From Anthopleura xanthogrammica (lineage: Eukaryota; Cnidaria; Anthozoa; Actiniaria; Actiniidae): a stretch of DNA of 64,000 nt. Of the stretch, positions 10,188 to 20,378 are shown one piece after another. A program made the position numbers and the translations under genes. The DNA is taken from contig OZ025207.1 in the NCBI GenBank assembly GCA_964019055.1, positions 16,767,357 to 16,831,356 on the forward strand, given 5' to 3'. Below the pieces are notes generated by a model, which saw only the letters and a list, made by a program, of their open reading frames with translations, ran no database searches and was not told where the DNA came from. How positions within the stretch are numbered: the stretch's first letter is position 1; each line of letters begins with the position of its first letter.

Positions 10188-10941
10188 TTAAGAAAGTATT
10201 GTTGTTGACTTGCTGATGACTCCACGCGACTGAAGCAAGCAATGTGATAGTCACGTGGCAAGCCAATACTACCCTATAGGGGGTATTGCGAATTGATCTC
10301 ATTCCTTCACCCTCTCTTGGTTATTCAATTTAAATCTTATGAAATTCGAGTAAATACATAAAAATACTATTTGTATACAAATATTTCATATTTATCTAAC
10401 ATGTTTACCAGCTAGTTTACGCGTGTGCCAAGAAAGATCATTAGTGCCAATTTCTAAACTAACAATGTCGGGATGAAGACGAGAAACATATAATAAGTCG
10501 TGTTTCCACAACTTTGGCACCGTTCGCCCGCCCACGCCATGAACGCGAACGCTTGCCCGATCCTTAAGATTAAAATCTAGGGAAAAACTATGATGTGATT
10601 GGTTTTAAATGTCCAAAAATAGGCGCTTCACAAAGGAGTGACCTAATATTAATACTACAGGCAAGCCAGAAGACATATTAAATTGAAAAAGCTCACCTTA
10701 AGAAAGTATTGTTGTTGACTTGCTGATGACTCCACGCGACTGAAGCAAGCAATGTGATAGTCACGTGGCAAGCCAATACTACCCTATAGGGGGTATTGCG
10801 AATTGACCTCATTCCTTCACCCTCTCTTGGTTATTCAATTTAAATCTTATGAAATTCGAGTAAATACATAAAAATACTATTTGTATACAAATATTTCATA
10901 TTTATCTAACATGTTTACCAGCTAGTTTACGCGTGTGCCAA
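10188..10941. repeat. Two 244-bp direct repeats around a 266-bp spacer
   Basis: 10188-10431 and 10698-10941 are identical except for one base seen (gatctc against gacctc). The unit runs from ttaagaaagtattg to gcgtgtgccaa. The spacer has no coding frame of note. It may be a miniature terminal-repeat retrotransposon (TRIM-like) or a local tandem duplication with partial deletion. I see no clear target duplication or TG...CA termini exactly at the repeat edges, so the class is open. Confidence 0.7.
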
Positions 10942-11218
10942 ATTTCTGATTAATGAGATTAATTTTCTTTTCGCAACAGCAATAGCAAGATGCTGTTAGA
11001 AAGTGTCTTGAAGGAAACCCATGGCCAACAACGACCTGGCACAAGGTTCAACAGGAAAGTAAGTAACAAATACAAGTCTTTTAGAACCCATTTTATATTA
11101 TTCTTAACCCGGTTAAGTAAGTCTTTGTGATGTTTTGCTTATAATTAGAAGATTTACAGCACTTTGATTGGTTTTATAATTTATTAAGAAATAAAATAAC
11201 GAAAATTTTAAACATTGT

Positions 11219-12100
11219 CATTGAATGATAATTCGGACGCTGTCCTCCGCCCATCTACAGACTTTCATGAACGAATATAGTAATTGACATAGGAATGCCA
11301 GCCTATTCGAGCCAGTCCCGTCTTGATCTTGGATAAAACTGGTGTTAGTGATATAGGGCGTAAGCCCTTGGTGAGGTCCTTCACCGGATTTTGTTTTGGA
11401 ATGGGCACTATATCTGACGTTTTCCAAGATGGGGGTAGGCGTCCCTCGCTAAGGGAATTATTCAGGATGTCTCGTACGGGATCCATCAATAGATCAGCAT
11501 TCTCTTCCATCATCCATGCTGGGATGCCATCCGGGCCAGAGGCTTTCCTGGAGTTGAACGATGAAAGCTTCAAATAGACGGAATGGGCGGAGACTTCAAA
11601 GGATGGAGCCGGTGAGAGTTGATCCTCCTGCTGAGGCTCAAAGTCGGTGGGTAGGGGTCTGAAAGTCCCCATTGGTGACAAAAAGGCCTTGTTGATAGTA
11701 CTGGCCAGGACCAATCCGTTGGACGCCTTGCCTATATGTTGTAGAGATTTTACAAGTCCCCCTTTGTCTCTCGAAGTAGATGACATGCCCCTGAGTTTCT
11801 TGACTTCACTCCACCACATTGATGGCTAACATTCTTTCAAGTGAGCGACTTGTGATAACTCGTAATACTTCGCTCTGCAGGTCTTAAGCTCACGACTAAC
11901 GCGATTCCTCAGAAAACGGAACATCTGCATGTTTTTTTGAGCGAAGGCCCTTTGGCGTCGTCTTATGAGTTCTTTCAAAGTTGCATTAATCCATGGTGGC
12001 TCGCTAGACTTGATTGTGTTGGATCGCAGAGGAAGCACAAAATCCATCACTGTTTGGAGGATCTTCTCGAGGGCAGACAAATTTCCAAACCTTTTCTATT
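11219..12100 (-). mobile_element. Non-LTR retrotransposon relic, RT N-terminal part
   Basis: Two minus-strand frames join at about 11820-11826. The upstream one (12080 to 11826) has the linker helix PPWINATLKELIRRRQRA typical between endonuclease and RT. The next (11819 to 11265) has the RT start with SSFNSRKASGPDGIPAWM, LPPSWKTSDIVPIPK and LRPISLTPVLSK. It stops right after that motif, before the catalytic palm motifs, and is replaced by unrelated sequence. It resembles the fuller copy at 60627-62496. The family (CR1 or a relative) is my inference from these motifs. Confidence 0.8.
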
Positions 12101-12857
12101 CTGACTTCTATAGCTGACCCTGATTTATCTTTTTTTTCTTTTTGCTTGATCGCTCTTAATTTGGAAGATTATGTCATTATGGTACTTTGGGTTTAAGATG
12201 AGATTTAGATTTCTTGAAAAATAAGATTTATACAAATTATTATTTCGAATATTCTAGATATTCCTAATACAAAGCAAAAATAGCATAAAGATTATAAAAT
12301 TACATTAAGAATACCATTGTACGTGGGTATATCCATATTACAAATTAAAGTCATAACCGAAAAAGAAAAGAATAATAACAAAAGGTAAAGTAGATTAATT
12401 ATGGCAAAGTAAAATTTGTATTTTGGTTTTCCTTATTAAGAAAATGTTCATGAGTCTTTTTTGGAAAGTTTTTATGTCTTTGAGGGATTTCTCAAGATTA
12501 TACCCTTCCTTTATCGTTCTGGCAGTAGACGTACGTCCAACTGTACGGAGGACATTGTAGGCTTAATTTACTGCAACAGGTGTTCCTACAATGAAAGTCA
12601 GAGTTAAGTTTAAGCATATATTTCAGGCATCTGTTGACATAGGAGTTTTGATAATAACTGAACTAGATGTTCTTGGTCCGAAACGATTATTGCGTCTCTT
12701 TTCAGTAATTTAAGGACTCTTTTCAGATTTTCCTTGCAAGTTGATGTCAGGAGGTTAATCTTTATTCTACTAACACAAAAAAATTAAAAAAGAATCCTGC
12801 GCCATAATTAAATTAACATACCTTGTGAGGAGAAATTGGTACTGAGGACAAAGAATA
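12101..12857. other. AT-rich spacer, nothing recognised
   Basis: No SRCR similarity, coding frame or terminal repeats seen. Confidence 0.5.
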
Positions 12858-13206
12858 ATGGATTTTATACAAGTCTACGACAATAGTCAATGGGGAATGG
12901 TGTGTCTTAATAATTGGGATATGCTAGACGCCAAGGTTGCATGTCGAACTTGGTTATACCAAAACAGTAGGATTTTGGTGGTTTGGACATGGAAATGGTA
13001 CAGTATGGCTTGACAGGATGCAGTGTTCAGGCTCAGAGGCAACACTTGCAAGTTGTAGTCACAATGGATGGGGGAACGTAAATTGGGACTGTCCTACTCA
13101 CAAATATGATGTTAGTGTCGCGCATGGAAGATGCAATGTACATGCTCAGATTCCTCATTTGGAAGCTGTCCTCACAATGGATGATGACGTGTTCACTTAA
13201 GCTGGG
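12858..13206 (+). pseudogene. Frameshifted SRCR exon plus 3' fragment of a second
   Basis: At 12858-13114 the start GFIQVYDNSQWGMVC and LDAKVAC are in one frame. A 2-bp loss in the CRQLG codons then moves the rest (LGYTKTVG, GHGNGTVWLDRMQC, SGSEATLASCSHNGWG, YDVS) to another. At 13128-13206 a separate piece (CTCSDSSFGSCPHNGW in broken frames) follows directly, without room for an intron, and looks like the tail of a second exon. Confidence 0.7.
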
Positions 13207-13330
13207 ACAGTCGTACAAGAGATGTTGTTGTACTAGCCGTTGGGAAATAACTTATAGAATATTGCTTCAGCTCCTGCAAGTATTTTACAAATATTTCCTA
13301 CAGAACAACTGACCATATCTTTCCACATTG

Positions 13331-13578
13331 CCCGTACAACGGATGGTTCAATGGAGAACAGTGTGTCATTATTATAGTAACTGGGATATGGATGATGCTA
13401 AGGTTGCATGCCGACAACTTGGTTTTACCAAAACTGTAGGGCCTTGGTACTGGGGACGAGGAACGGGTAAAGTATGGTTAAATGACATGCGATGCACAGG
13501 ATCAGAGTCCTCACTTGTAAGCTGTACTCACAATGGATGGGGAAACCTTGCTTCTTACTGCAACGGTCACACTTATGT
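13331..13578 (+). CDS. SRCR domain exon cut by a foldback element
   Basis: Open through QWRTVC, MDDAKVACRQLG, GPWYWGRGTGKVWLNDMRC, TGSESSLVSCTHNGWG and SYCNGHTY. Directly after His-Thr-Tyr the Asp-Val-Gly codons are replaced by sequence leading into the foldback at 13587. The Gly before Thr-Val-Cys is Arg. All five framework cysteines remain, but the exon end and its splice site are missing, so normal splicing would need a new donor in the insert. Confidence 0.75.
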
Positions 13579-13586
13579 TTGTATAG

Positions 13587-13748
13587 GAAATCGCATGGTT
13601 TCGAGTGCACTTTGGAATAAATTTGCACGAGCGGGTTTTCGAAGAGCTCAAAATTGCACGAGCCCAATAGGGCGAGTGCTATTTGAGCTTTTTGAAAACC
13701 CGCGAGTGCAAATTTATTCCAAAGTGCACGAGAAAACCATGCGATTTC
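13587..13748. repeat. Foldback (inverted repeat), about 72-bp arms
   Basis: The left arm beginning gaaatcgcatgg pairs nearly perfectly with the right arm ending ccatgcgatttc. The loop is a few bases around gagcccaataggg. This could fold into a long hairpin. It sits at the end of an SRCR exon and directly before another inverted-repeat element. Confidence 0.8.
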
Positions 13749-13752
13749 TTGT

Positions 13753-14205
13753 TAATAATATAGATGCAAAAATTTCGAACCAAAATTCCTTGTTTATTAA
13801 TATTCATGCTCATAAATATTCATAGAGTGTTGATCAAATGTGTGTTTTTCAAGAGCTCATTGAGCGCACGCTCAATGACGTGAGATAGCGTCAGCAGCGC
13901 GCGCTCTTTAACTGAAACCGACAAAATATTTATTCAAAAACAAACAAAATCACCAACTTTTTAGCCGTTTTCACCGCTTAAACTTGTTCCTTTGCGATCA
14001 GAAAATGCATAGTCTTGATGCTTGATAATGTTATCAACAGCAGAATCAAAAAAAATTTGGTTTCAAGACCGTTTTCGGAAAATGTAATTTGCACTGGTGT
14101 TTCAGGTTTTTGCACTGGTGTTTCACGTTTTTGCACTGGTGTTTCAGGGAAACTGCACTGCTTTAAACCAATCAGAAGTGAAAAATTTTTGCATCTATAT
14201 TATTA
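13753..14205. mobile_element. MITE with perfect 23-bp terminal inverted repeats
   Basis: The left end starts taataatatagatgc at 13753, and the right end is its exact complement ending at 14205. Inside are a 9-bp-arm palindrome cattgagcg...cgctcaatg near 13858 and three tandem copies of a 21-bp unit (tttgcactggtgtttcag) at about 14090-14152. It has no coding capacity. The target duplication is short or absent. Confidence 0.7.
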
Positions 14206-14264
14206 GTCTCATAAGCACTTTCAAAACAATTTGGAAAGTTTATTGACTTACCAATAATCAATAG

Positions 14265-14501
14265 ACCAGGGAACAGTGTGTCATTATGGTTACTCTTGGG
14301 ATGTCAACGAAGAAGTCAAGGTTGCTTGTCGTCAGCTTGGGTTTACCACAGCTATAGGATCTTGGTACTATGGACATGGGTCAGGTAAAGTATGGCTGAA
14401 TGGCATGCTGTGTACAGGATCAGAGACCTCACTGGGATCCTGTACTCACAATGGATGGGGTAGTGTTCACTCTAACTGCAATGGTCACACATATGATGTT
14501 G
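14265..14501 (+). CDS. SRCR domain exon, short N-terminus
   Basis: After AG at 14263-14264 the phase-1 frame starts only two codons before Gly-Thr-Val-Cys; the usual strand and Trp are gone. It then reads NEEVKVACRQLG (one extra residue), GHGSGKVWLNGMLC, TGSETSLGSCTHNGWG and SNCNGHTYDVG. The cysteine framework is complete. Loss of the Trp, normally buried in the fold, makes function doubtful. Confidence 0.7.
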
Positions 14502-14522
14502 GTGTCATTTTCTCTTCCCCAT

Positions 14523-14622
14523 TGGTAGGGTGCACTGGGTACTCAAACGATCTAAATGCTGTTAAGGTTGCATGTCGGGAACTTAGTATCACTAAAACAG
14601 TTAAATATAAGTACTCACCATG
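14523..14622 (+). pseudogene. SRCR fragment
   Basis: Encodes GCTGYSNDLNAVKVACREL then SITKTVKYKYS before a stop. It is the middle of a DLNAVKV-type exon fused in frame behind the exon at 14265-14501 with no intron-length gap. Confidence 0.6.
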
Positions 14623-14927
14623 ACATGCTAGAATCACAGTGAATGGGGAAGCTACGGTCACAAACAAAGCTCTCTTGGTCGGCTCCATCTCATCCTTATC
14701 GGAGAAACAAGTGGCTATATTGTTGTATTAGGTCCTTCTCCTGCCTTCGGATGGAATGTCCAAAGAATGACAGCTGGCGTTGATAAGTGATCAGTTCTAT
14801 TGATGTTCGGAATAATTCTGAGACATGCACTGTGTTTGGAAGGAATTGATTTTCTCCTCTAATGTTTTGTAAATCATATAACTCAGTAGGAAAATGCTTG
14901 TATTGAGAAATGGAGTATTGTTATATT

Positions 14928-15056
14928 ATGATCAATGAGGAACCGTGTGCTCCAATTGGGGTTCTTCCTATTACTTTGATATGAGAGATGCAAAGGTCGT
15001 ATGCTGTCAACTTGGTTTCACGAAAACTGTAGGCCTTTGGTTCAACGATCTGTAAC
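14928..15056 (+). pseudogene. SRCR 5' fragment with Trp to stop
   Basis: Encodes an MRDAKV-type start in which the Trp codon of QWG is TGA, followed by TVCSNWGSSYYFDMRDAKVVC-like sequence and CQLGFTKTVG. It ends at about 15056. The second half of the domain is absent. The preceding 14623-14927 contains nothing recognisable. Confidence 0.65.
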
Positions 15057-15147
15057 GGAGGACGTGATTCATGTTGGCGCCGTTTATATTTCAGTTCAAG
15101 TTTACCCCAATTGATTGAAATACATCGAAATTAAATCAAATTCATAG

Positions 15148-15362
15148 ATAATCCGTGGGGAACAGTGTGTTATTATAGCTGGGATATGCTTGATACCAAT
15201 GTTGCATGCCGACAACTTGGTTTTACCAAAACTGTAGGATATTGGCTCTATGGACGAGGGACGGGCAAAGTATGGTTGTACAGCATGCAGTGTACAGGCT
15301 CAGAGTTCTCACTTGAAAGCTGTACTCACAGTCGATGGGGAAACGTTTACAATAGCCGTCGT
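15148..15362 (+). pseudogene. SRCR exon lacking its end
   Basis: Phase-1 start after AG at 15146-15147, then PWGTVC, LDTNVACRQLG, GYWLYGRGTGKVWLYSMQC and TGSEFSLESCTHSRWGNVYN. The Cys-Asn-Ser-His-Thr-Tyr-Asp part is deleted and the frame runs into SRRVLSC. One framework cysteine is lost; otherwise well preserved. Confidence 0.7.
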
Positions 15363-15682
15363 GTACTGTCGTGTATCATAAAATTAAGTGTTAAAACGAA
15401 GGATAAACCTCCGAAATGTCAGTACATTTAAAACGTTTTTCATTTACAAAATGTATAAGTTTCTTCTTCTAGTATTCACTTGTCATAATTCATAGGGTCT
15501 TTTATAGCTTTTGTCGTAAAGTCTATAAACGAATATTCTTTGTTTTGTTGAATATTGTGACTAGATGCATACTTTACTGACCATAATGGGAAATAATAAT
15601 TCTAAATTCCAGTACAGTTATGGTTGCTTATGGAATATAGAGGTTATTTAGTATAAAACAAACAGGTAATAAAGCAACAAAG
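15363..15682. other. Intron-like spacer
   Basis: The first 80 bp are similar to the sequence after the next exon (15957-16040), showing duplication of exon with flank. It contains a hammerhead-like half motif at 15397-15425 (see findings). Confidence 0.45.
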
Positions 15683-15956
15683 CACCGGTCACTGGTACGA
15701 TTTTTAAGTCTAGAAAAATGATAGAGAACAGTCTGTGACACTAGCTATAACTCTAATGACCTGAATAATGCTAAGGTTGCATGTCGAGAACTTGGTTTTA
15801 CCAAAACTGTTGGATATTCGTATCGCGGACGAGGGACGGGTAAGATATGGCTGTACATCATGCTGTGCTCAGGATCAGAGGCCTCACTTGGAAGTTGTTC
15901 TCACAATGGATGGGGAAGCGTTTGGTCTGGCTGCAATACTCACCAATATGATGCTG
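15683..15956 (+). pseudogene. SRCR exon with a stop in the Trp codon
   Basis: Same subfamily as 1815-2071 (start caccggtcactggta after AG). In the domain frame the Trp of QWG is TAG with TGA just before it. The remainder is fully open: TVCDTSYNSNDLNNAKVAC, CRELG, GRGTGKIWLYIMLC, SGSEASLGSCSHNGWG and SGCNTHQYDAG. The lesions are confined to one spot, so a downstream start or an alternative acceptor could in principle rescue it. Confidence 0.65.
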
Positions 15957-16239
15957 GTGTCGTGTAGTTACCATGAAATTAAGTTGTGCATATCATAATT
16001 TTACTTTGAAAAAGGACTAACGTCCGAAATGTTAGTACAGTTAAAGTGTTTTGCACTCTGTTTAAGTTCTCTCTTATTCATTTATCGTAATTAAACGGGT
16101 TTAATTTCTGCTGTTGTAAGAGCCTATGATTATTGTGACTAAATGCTCTACTCACAGTGATGATAAATGCTAACTCTACATTCGAGTGTCATATCGTTGA
16201 TGTGTATTGCTGTGAAAGGGTTGTGTGTCTGGTAGTCAG

Positions 16240-16481
16240 GAGTTGTACAATGTTGGGTACAGTTTGTACTTATAATGGCTGTGACAAGAATGATGTGAAT
16301 GTCGCATGCCGTCAACTTGGTTTTTCCAAAACGATAGGAACTTTGTGGAATGGACGAGGGACTGATAAAGTATGGCTTAACAACATGGGGTGTTCAGGCT
16401 CAGAAGTCTCACTTGGAAGCTGTTCTCACAGTGGATGGGGAAACGTTTACTCTAGTTGCAATGGTCACACATATGATGTTG
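16240..16481 (+). CDS. SRCR domain exon
   Basis: Open through LGTVCTYNGC, NDVNVACRQLGFSKT, GRGTDKVWLNNMGC, SGSEVSLGSCSHSGWG and SSCNGHTYDVG. It lacks the Trp before Gly-Thr-Val-Cys and has an extra Cys in place of the usual Trp in the first loop. The frame stays open into the next SRCR unit, only about 75 bp away, through VVLRISCITAKCIYGD. That linker is either translated or a very short intron. Paralogue of 6055-6292. Confidence 0.7.
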
Positions 16482-16556
16482 GTGTCGTGTTGCGTATTAG
16501 TTGTATCACTGCCAAATGTATTTATGGTGATACGGCTTTAGGTGTTGCAAATAAAG

Positions 16557-16808
16557 TTAAACGTCCATGGGAATTACGCTATAATGGTCAATGGGGAACA
16601 GTGTGTCATTATAGCTGGGATATGCTGGATGCCAAGGTTGCATGTCGACAACTTGGCTTTACCAAAAGTGTAGGATTATTGGGTCTATGGACGAGGGACA
16701 GGTAAAGTATGGCTGAACGGTATGAGTTGTTCAGGCTCAGAAGCATCACTCGGAAGCTGTTCTCACTGGGAATGGGGAGATTCGCCTCACATATTCATTG
16801 AAAACTAA
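16557..16808 (+). pseudogene. SRCR exon with one-base insertion
   Basis: Phase-1 start after AG at 16555-16556, with the full first strand (PWELRYNGQWGTVC), then LDAKVACRQLGFTKS. A 1-bp insertion in the codons for Gly-Tyr-Trp shifts the frame to a stop near 16705. In the restored frame come GTGKVWLNGMSC, SGSEASLGSCSHWEWG and DSPHIFIEN with a stop, the same ending as its paralogue at 6349-6599. Confidence 0.7.
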
Positions 16809-17154
16809 AGATGTTTGGGGACAAATATAAATAGCTAGATGAGGAATTGAGCATGAAGTCTTTAGAAAGTCTTAAAATGCTTAAACCGGCTTTATTTATT
16901 ATTGCATACTTTGAAAAGTTAAATGAGACCCACATGTGGCTATGTCCTTTTCCGTGCTAATGGCAGCCTGTGATCGCACCTATTGCTTAACCGATCTAAA
17001 TGCTGCTAAAGTTGAAAAAAATTGGATGTTAGTATCTGACATTCTGTACGCACAATGGATGGGGAATCAGTGGTGGCACATATATATGATGCTGGTATTG
17101 TCTATATTTTAAATTGAGTATAATGGTCAAAGGCCAATGGGAAACAGTGTGTTT
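16809..17154 (+). pseudogene. SRCR relics and the 5' stub of the LINE-split exon
   Basis: 16820-17100 is a close copy of 6620-6850, including the relic with LNDLNAAKVEKNW. At 17125-17154 begins an exon (MVKGQWETVC) that breaks off at the poly(T) of the LINE and resumes at 18854. Confidence 0.65.
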
Positions 17155-18853
17155 GTTTTTTTGTTTCTTTTATTATTTTTTTATTTTTTTTATTTACACT
17201 TAAGGAGGAACACACTTGGTGTGTTTCTCTAGATGTTCAAAAACAATTCCCAGAGTTATTTACACTTAAGGAGGAACACACTAGGTGTGTTTCTCTAGAT
17301 GTTCAATTAACAATTCTCATAGTTATTTACACTTAAGGAGGAACGCACTAGGTGTGTTTCTCTAGATAATCAATTGACAGAATTATTTACAGGTTTTATC
17401 TGTTATTTCTTTCATTTGTTTACGTCTTTTTTACGACAGTGTTCAATTTTTCTTTGATGGGGGGGGGGGGGGCGACAAAAAACAAACAAATGAAAACGAA
17501 CAAACAAACAAAACAGACAAACAAAACAGACAAACAAACGACACACCATGAAAGGCAAAGTAATTAAATACAATTTGTTTGAACGGTCATGAGAATAGTC
17601 TGTCAAAATTAGCCAAGCATTTTTGTTATTTCGGTCTTTTCTAGTGATGCATAATTTTTCAACTTGTTTAAATAAATGTCGAAAATCACGGCCTCATTTT
17701 CGTAGGAGGCAGTGAATAGATAATATTTAGCCACTAATATAGAGTAATTTATGTGAAGACAGGTCTTACGGTCTGGATTATATCTGTAAATGATGTCATT
17801 GTTGTTTAATGATAAGGTTTCCTTAGCTTTATGAAGCCACCATTGTGTGAAGTTTTTCCAGAACAATTTAACAAATTGACAGTCGAAGAAGAGATGTGAT
17901 ACATCTTGGTTCTGTGAACATAGAGGGCAGCTTTTACTCTCCGCGATCCCATGTCTGAATAATGTTACTCGGTTTGTAAGAATGTTATGAATGGCTTTGA
18001 ACTAGAATATAACGAGTTTGATATTTTTGGTGGTGCTGAAAGGTAGTTTATAAATGATGGAAATCATTTCAGTAGGGAAATCAGCATTTAATATTCTTTA
18101 TTCTGCGGTTGGAGTTTCGAACTTAGCTTGTCTGAGATAAAGAGCTTTCGGAAGAACTTACAAGAGCATTTGTCTAGAGCTATTTTTGGGTTCTTGTTTT
18201 CAAGTAAGAGGTTTGTTTTGAGGGCTCGTTTCCAAAAACGGTGTTTGAATATTGAACTTTTTTGAAAATGCCTCAAAGGATAGGAACTAACCGTGCCTGT
18301 CAAGCAAATCTTTAATTTTGACTATTCCGGAGTTGTACCAGTTTTTATAATAAACAGATTTTTTATTGATAGTGAAATTTTTGTTGTTCCAGATGATTTC
18401 GTCAATTATGTGTGTCTGGACACCAACGTTTGTATTATAAATATGAGTAAACTCTTGCCAAAAATCTAAAATTTCCCCATAGAAGAGGGGTAATTTCTTT
18501 AACTTTAATTAGTGCATGTCAGGATTGCATTGAGAAATAAGGGTGCTTCCAACATTTTCTAGACCATAAAGAGAAATAGCTTTCCAACTTGCATCTTTAT
18601 CGCAAACAACTCTTTTGACCCACATTAATTTGATAGCCTTATTTATCAATTCAAAACCAGGCATGTCAAGCCCTCCCTTTCCTTTTGCGCCAATCATTGT
18701 GTTTCTTTTGATTTTATGAGGTTTTCCTTTCCAAATAAAGGAGTAAATTACTTGGTTTACTCGATATATAAAGTCTTTAGGAATTTGCATTACAGGCGAT
18801 GTAAGTTAATTTGGATAGGGCTAAAGTTTTGAATATATTGATCCTTCCGTATA
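17155..18853 (-). mobile_element. 5'-truncated L1-like LINE in an SRCR exon
   Basis: The element runs on the minus strand. The poly(A) tail is seen as a T-rich tract at 17152-17198. Its 5' end at 18853 falls within RT thumb sequence (GRINIFKTLALSKLTYIA), followed in a shifted frame by VIYSFIWKGKPHKIKR and KGKGGLDMPGF, typical of the L1/Tx1 RT C-terminal region. A C-terminal frame at 17609-17866 has NYSILVAKYYLF. The imperfect target duplication is gggaaacagtgtgttt (17139-17154) and gggaacagtgtgtt (18854-18867). Frameshifts make it inactive. It contains a 14-bp G tract near 17458. Confidence 0.85.
17191..17389. repeat. Three tandem copies of a 66-67-bp unit
   Basis: Units start at 17191, 17257 and 17324 with tatttacacttaaggagg and contain an inverted motif acacacttggtgtgt. 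A partial fourth follows at 17390. They form part of the 3' untranslated region of the LINE, next to its poly(A) tail. Confidence 0.85.
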
Positions 18854-19086
18854 GGGAACAGTGTGTTACAGTTCTGGTTATGCCTTTGATATGCCGGATG
18901 CCAAGGTCGCATGCCGTCAACTTGGTTTTACCAAAACTGTAGGTTTTTGGTGGTATGGACAAGGTATGGGTAAAGTATGGCTAGACAACATGCAATGCAC
19001 AGGCTCAGAGTCCTCACTTGGAAGCTGTACTCACAGTGGATGGGGAAGTGTTTCATCTGGCTGCAATGGTCACACATATGATGTTG
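18854..19086 (+). CDS. SRCR domain exon, 3' part beyond the LINE
   Basis: Starts at the right target-site copy, so QW is missing: GTVCYSSGYAFDMPDAKVAC, then CRQLG, GFWWYGQGMGKVWLDNMQC, TGSESSLGSCTHSGWG and SGCNGHTYDVG. The five framework cysteines are intact and there is no stop. With its 5' stub at 17125-17154 it equals the exon at 6995-7263. As it stands it has no acceptor of its own, so functional status is doubtful. Confidence 0.7.
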
Positions 19087-19139
19087 GTGTTGTGTTGTGC
19101 ATTAATTAATGCATTAGTCAATATTGCCGTTATGGTAGT

Positions 19140-19460
19140 TCATTTTTATGTTTATATTCCTCAATTCCTCAGGAACTAGACGTAAACATGAAACCGCATC
19201 GTTTATCGAGAACGAGAGATATATTTTCGTGTTATCAATATAGGATTCAATGTTGCTTGACTTGATGACCCCAGGAAGATCGTCCATATAAAGGCCAAAG
19301 AGCATTGGACCCAAATTGAACCATGGGTGGGTTACTGTTAGTGGTTCCTATAACGATATTACCATGTGAGTGGCTGTTGTCTGTTTGTGAGGTAGCTTTT
19401 GAACCACAGGCGAGCCTTGTTTGAAGATTTTTTAGTATAAATCAATGCAAATCAGGAGAA
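19140..19460 (-). mobile_element. Reverse transcriptase fragment of a LINE
   Basis: The minus strand encodes WFKSYLTNRQQ (about 19400), then LGPMLFGLYMDDLPGVI and SYIDNTKIYLSF. This is the RT palm from motif B to motif C. The catalytic pair Asp-Asp reads Asp-Asn and stops separate the pieces. It is a dead remnant without clear ends. Confidence 0.75.
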
Positions 19461-19896
19461 TTGTTTTTGAAAAATCAAAGTAATGTGTTGCCGTCTTTAT
19501 ACGCCAACCATAAACAGGGCCAGTGCGTGTAGAACTTAGTGTGTGTAATGGCACTTGAAGCTCTAGGTTATTTGAGATTCACAATCATTTCGAAGGCGAA
19601 CTCAGTCATTCTCATCAAAGTATTCTCCCTTGTACAAACAGTGCTAAAGTATTTTCTTCCTATTTTCTTAGTCAAACTTTGTTCTTTTGAATCTCGTGAT
19701 GGGTTTTTATGACACGGTTCTTTGTGACAAGTCGACCTATTTTTCCTTCATATCTCTGGATTAGCTCAACCACATCGAACCGGAGAAAGAGATATTGATC
19801 ATTTATTGGTTGATAATAGTACTTAACAAAGCTTGATCTAAGGTCTGCGTCTTTTCTTAGCATCCGATTCGGACGTTACTTACTTCTCTAAAAGTA
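19461..19896. other. Unassigned sequence
   Basis: A 63-codon minus-strand frame at 19672-19863 (with LFLRFDVVELIQRYEGKIG) has no family I recognise. It may be part of the neighbouring retroelement. Otherwise nothing seen. Confidence 0.35.
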
Positions 19897-20127
19897 GATC
19901 AGTGTGCCATGCGTATTATGGTCGCTGGGATGTGCAAGATGCCAAAGTCGCGTGTCGTCAACTTGGTTTTACCAAAACTGTAGGAACTTGGTACTATGGA
20001 CGAGGATTGGGTAAAATATGGTTAAACAACATGCAATGCACGGGCTCAGAGACTTCGCTTGGAAGCTGTACGCACAATGGATGGGGAAATGTTCACTCTA
20101 GCTGCAACAGTCACATATATGATGTGG
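19897..20127 (+). CDS. SRCR domain exon, 5'-shortened
   Basis: After AG the frame enters directly at VCHAYYG, without QWGT. It continues VQDAKVACRQLG, GTWYYGRGLGKIWLNNMQC, TGSETSLGSCTHNGWG and SSCNSHIYDVG. All framework cysteines are kept and no stop is present. The missing first strand suggests that a junction at its 5' side was rearranged next to the unassigned block. Confidence 0.75.
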
Positions 20128-20378
20128 GTGTGGTATTGTGTATATTTTAACACAACATACAGAAATAACCATTAGTTTTTCAAGGAAGATACACTACTTC
20201 CTTATTTTCTAATCAATTAAGCAATGCATTGGTTTGCCATGCTCGTAGATTCTCGTAGATCCTCCAGAACCACCAACACTACTCTGCATGGCTTAAAAGT
20301 ATTGAGTTGATGGTGCTTTTTGAGCCTTAGGATACCATAGCCAGTAAATCAAAGGTGTCAACCAAAATTAATTTCAAG

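Noticed and set aside
10195..10235. Hammerhead ribozyme (ctgatga in the direct repeat, also at 10705)
   Set aside because: No GAAA box or cleavage triplet at workable distances and no stem II pairing.
17191..17389. CRISPR-like repeat array
   Set aside because: Three head-to-tail 66-bp units without unique spacers, inside a LINE 3' region of a eukaryotic genome.
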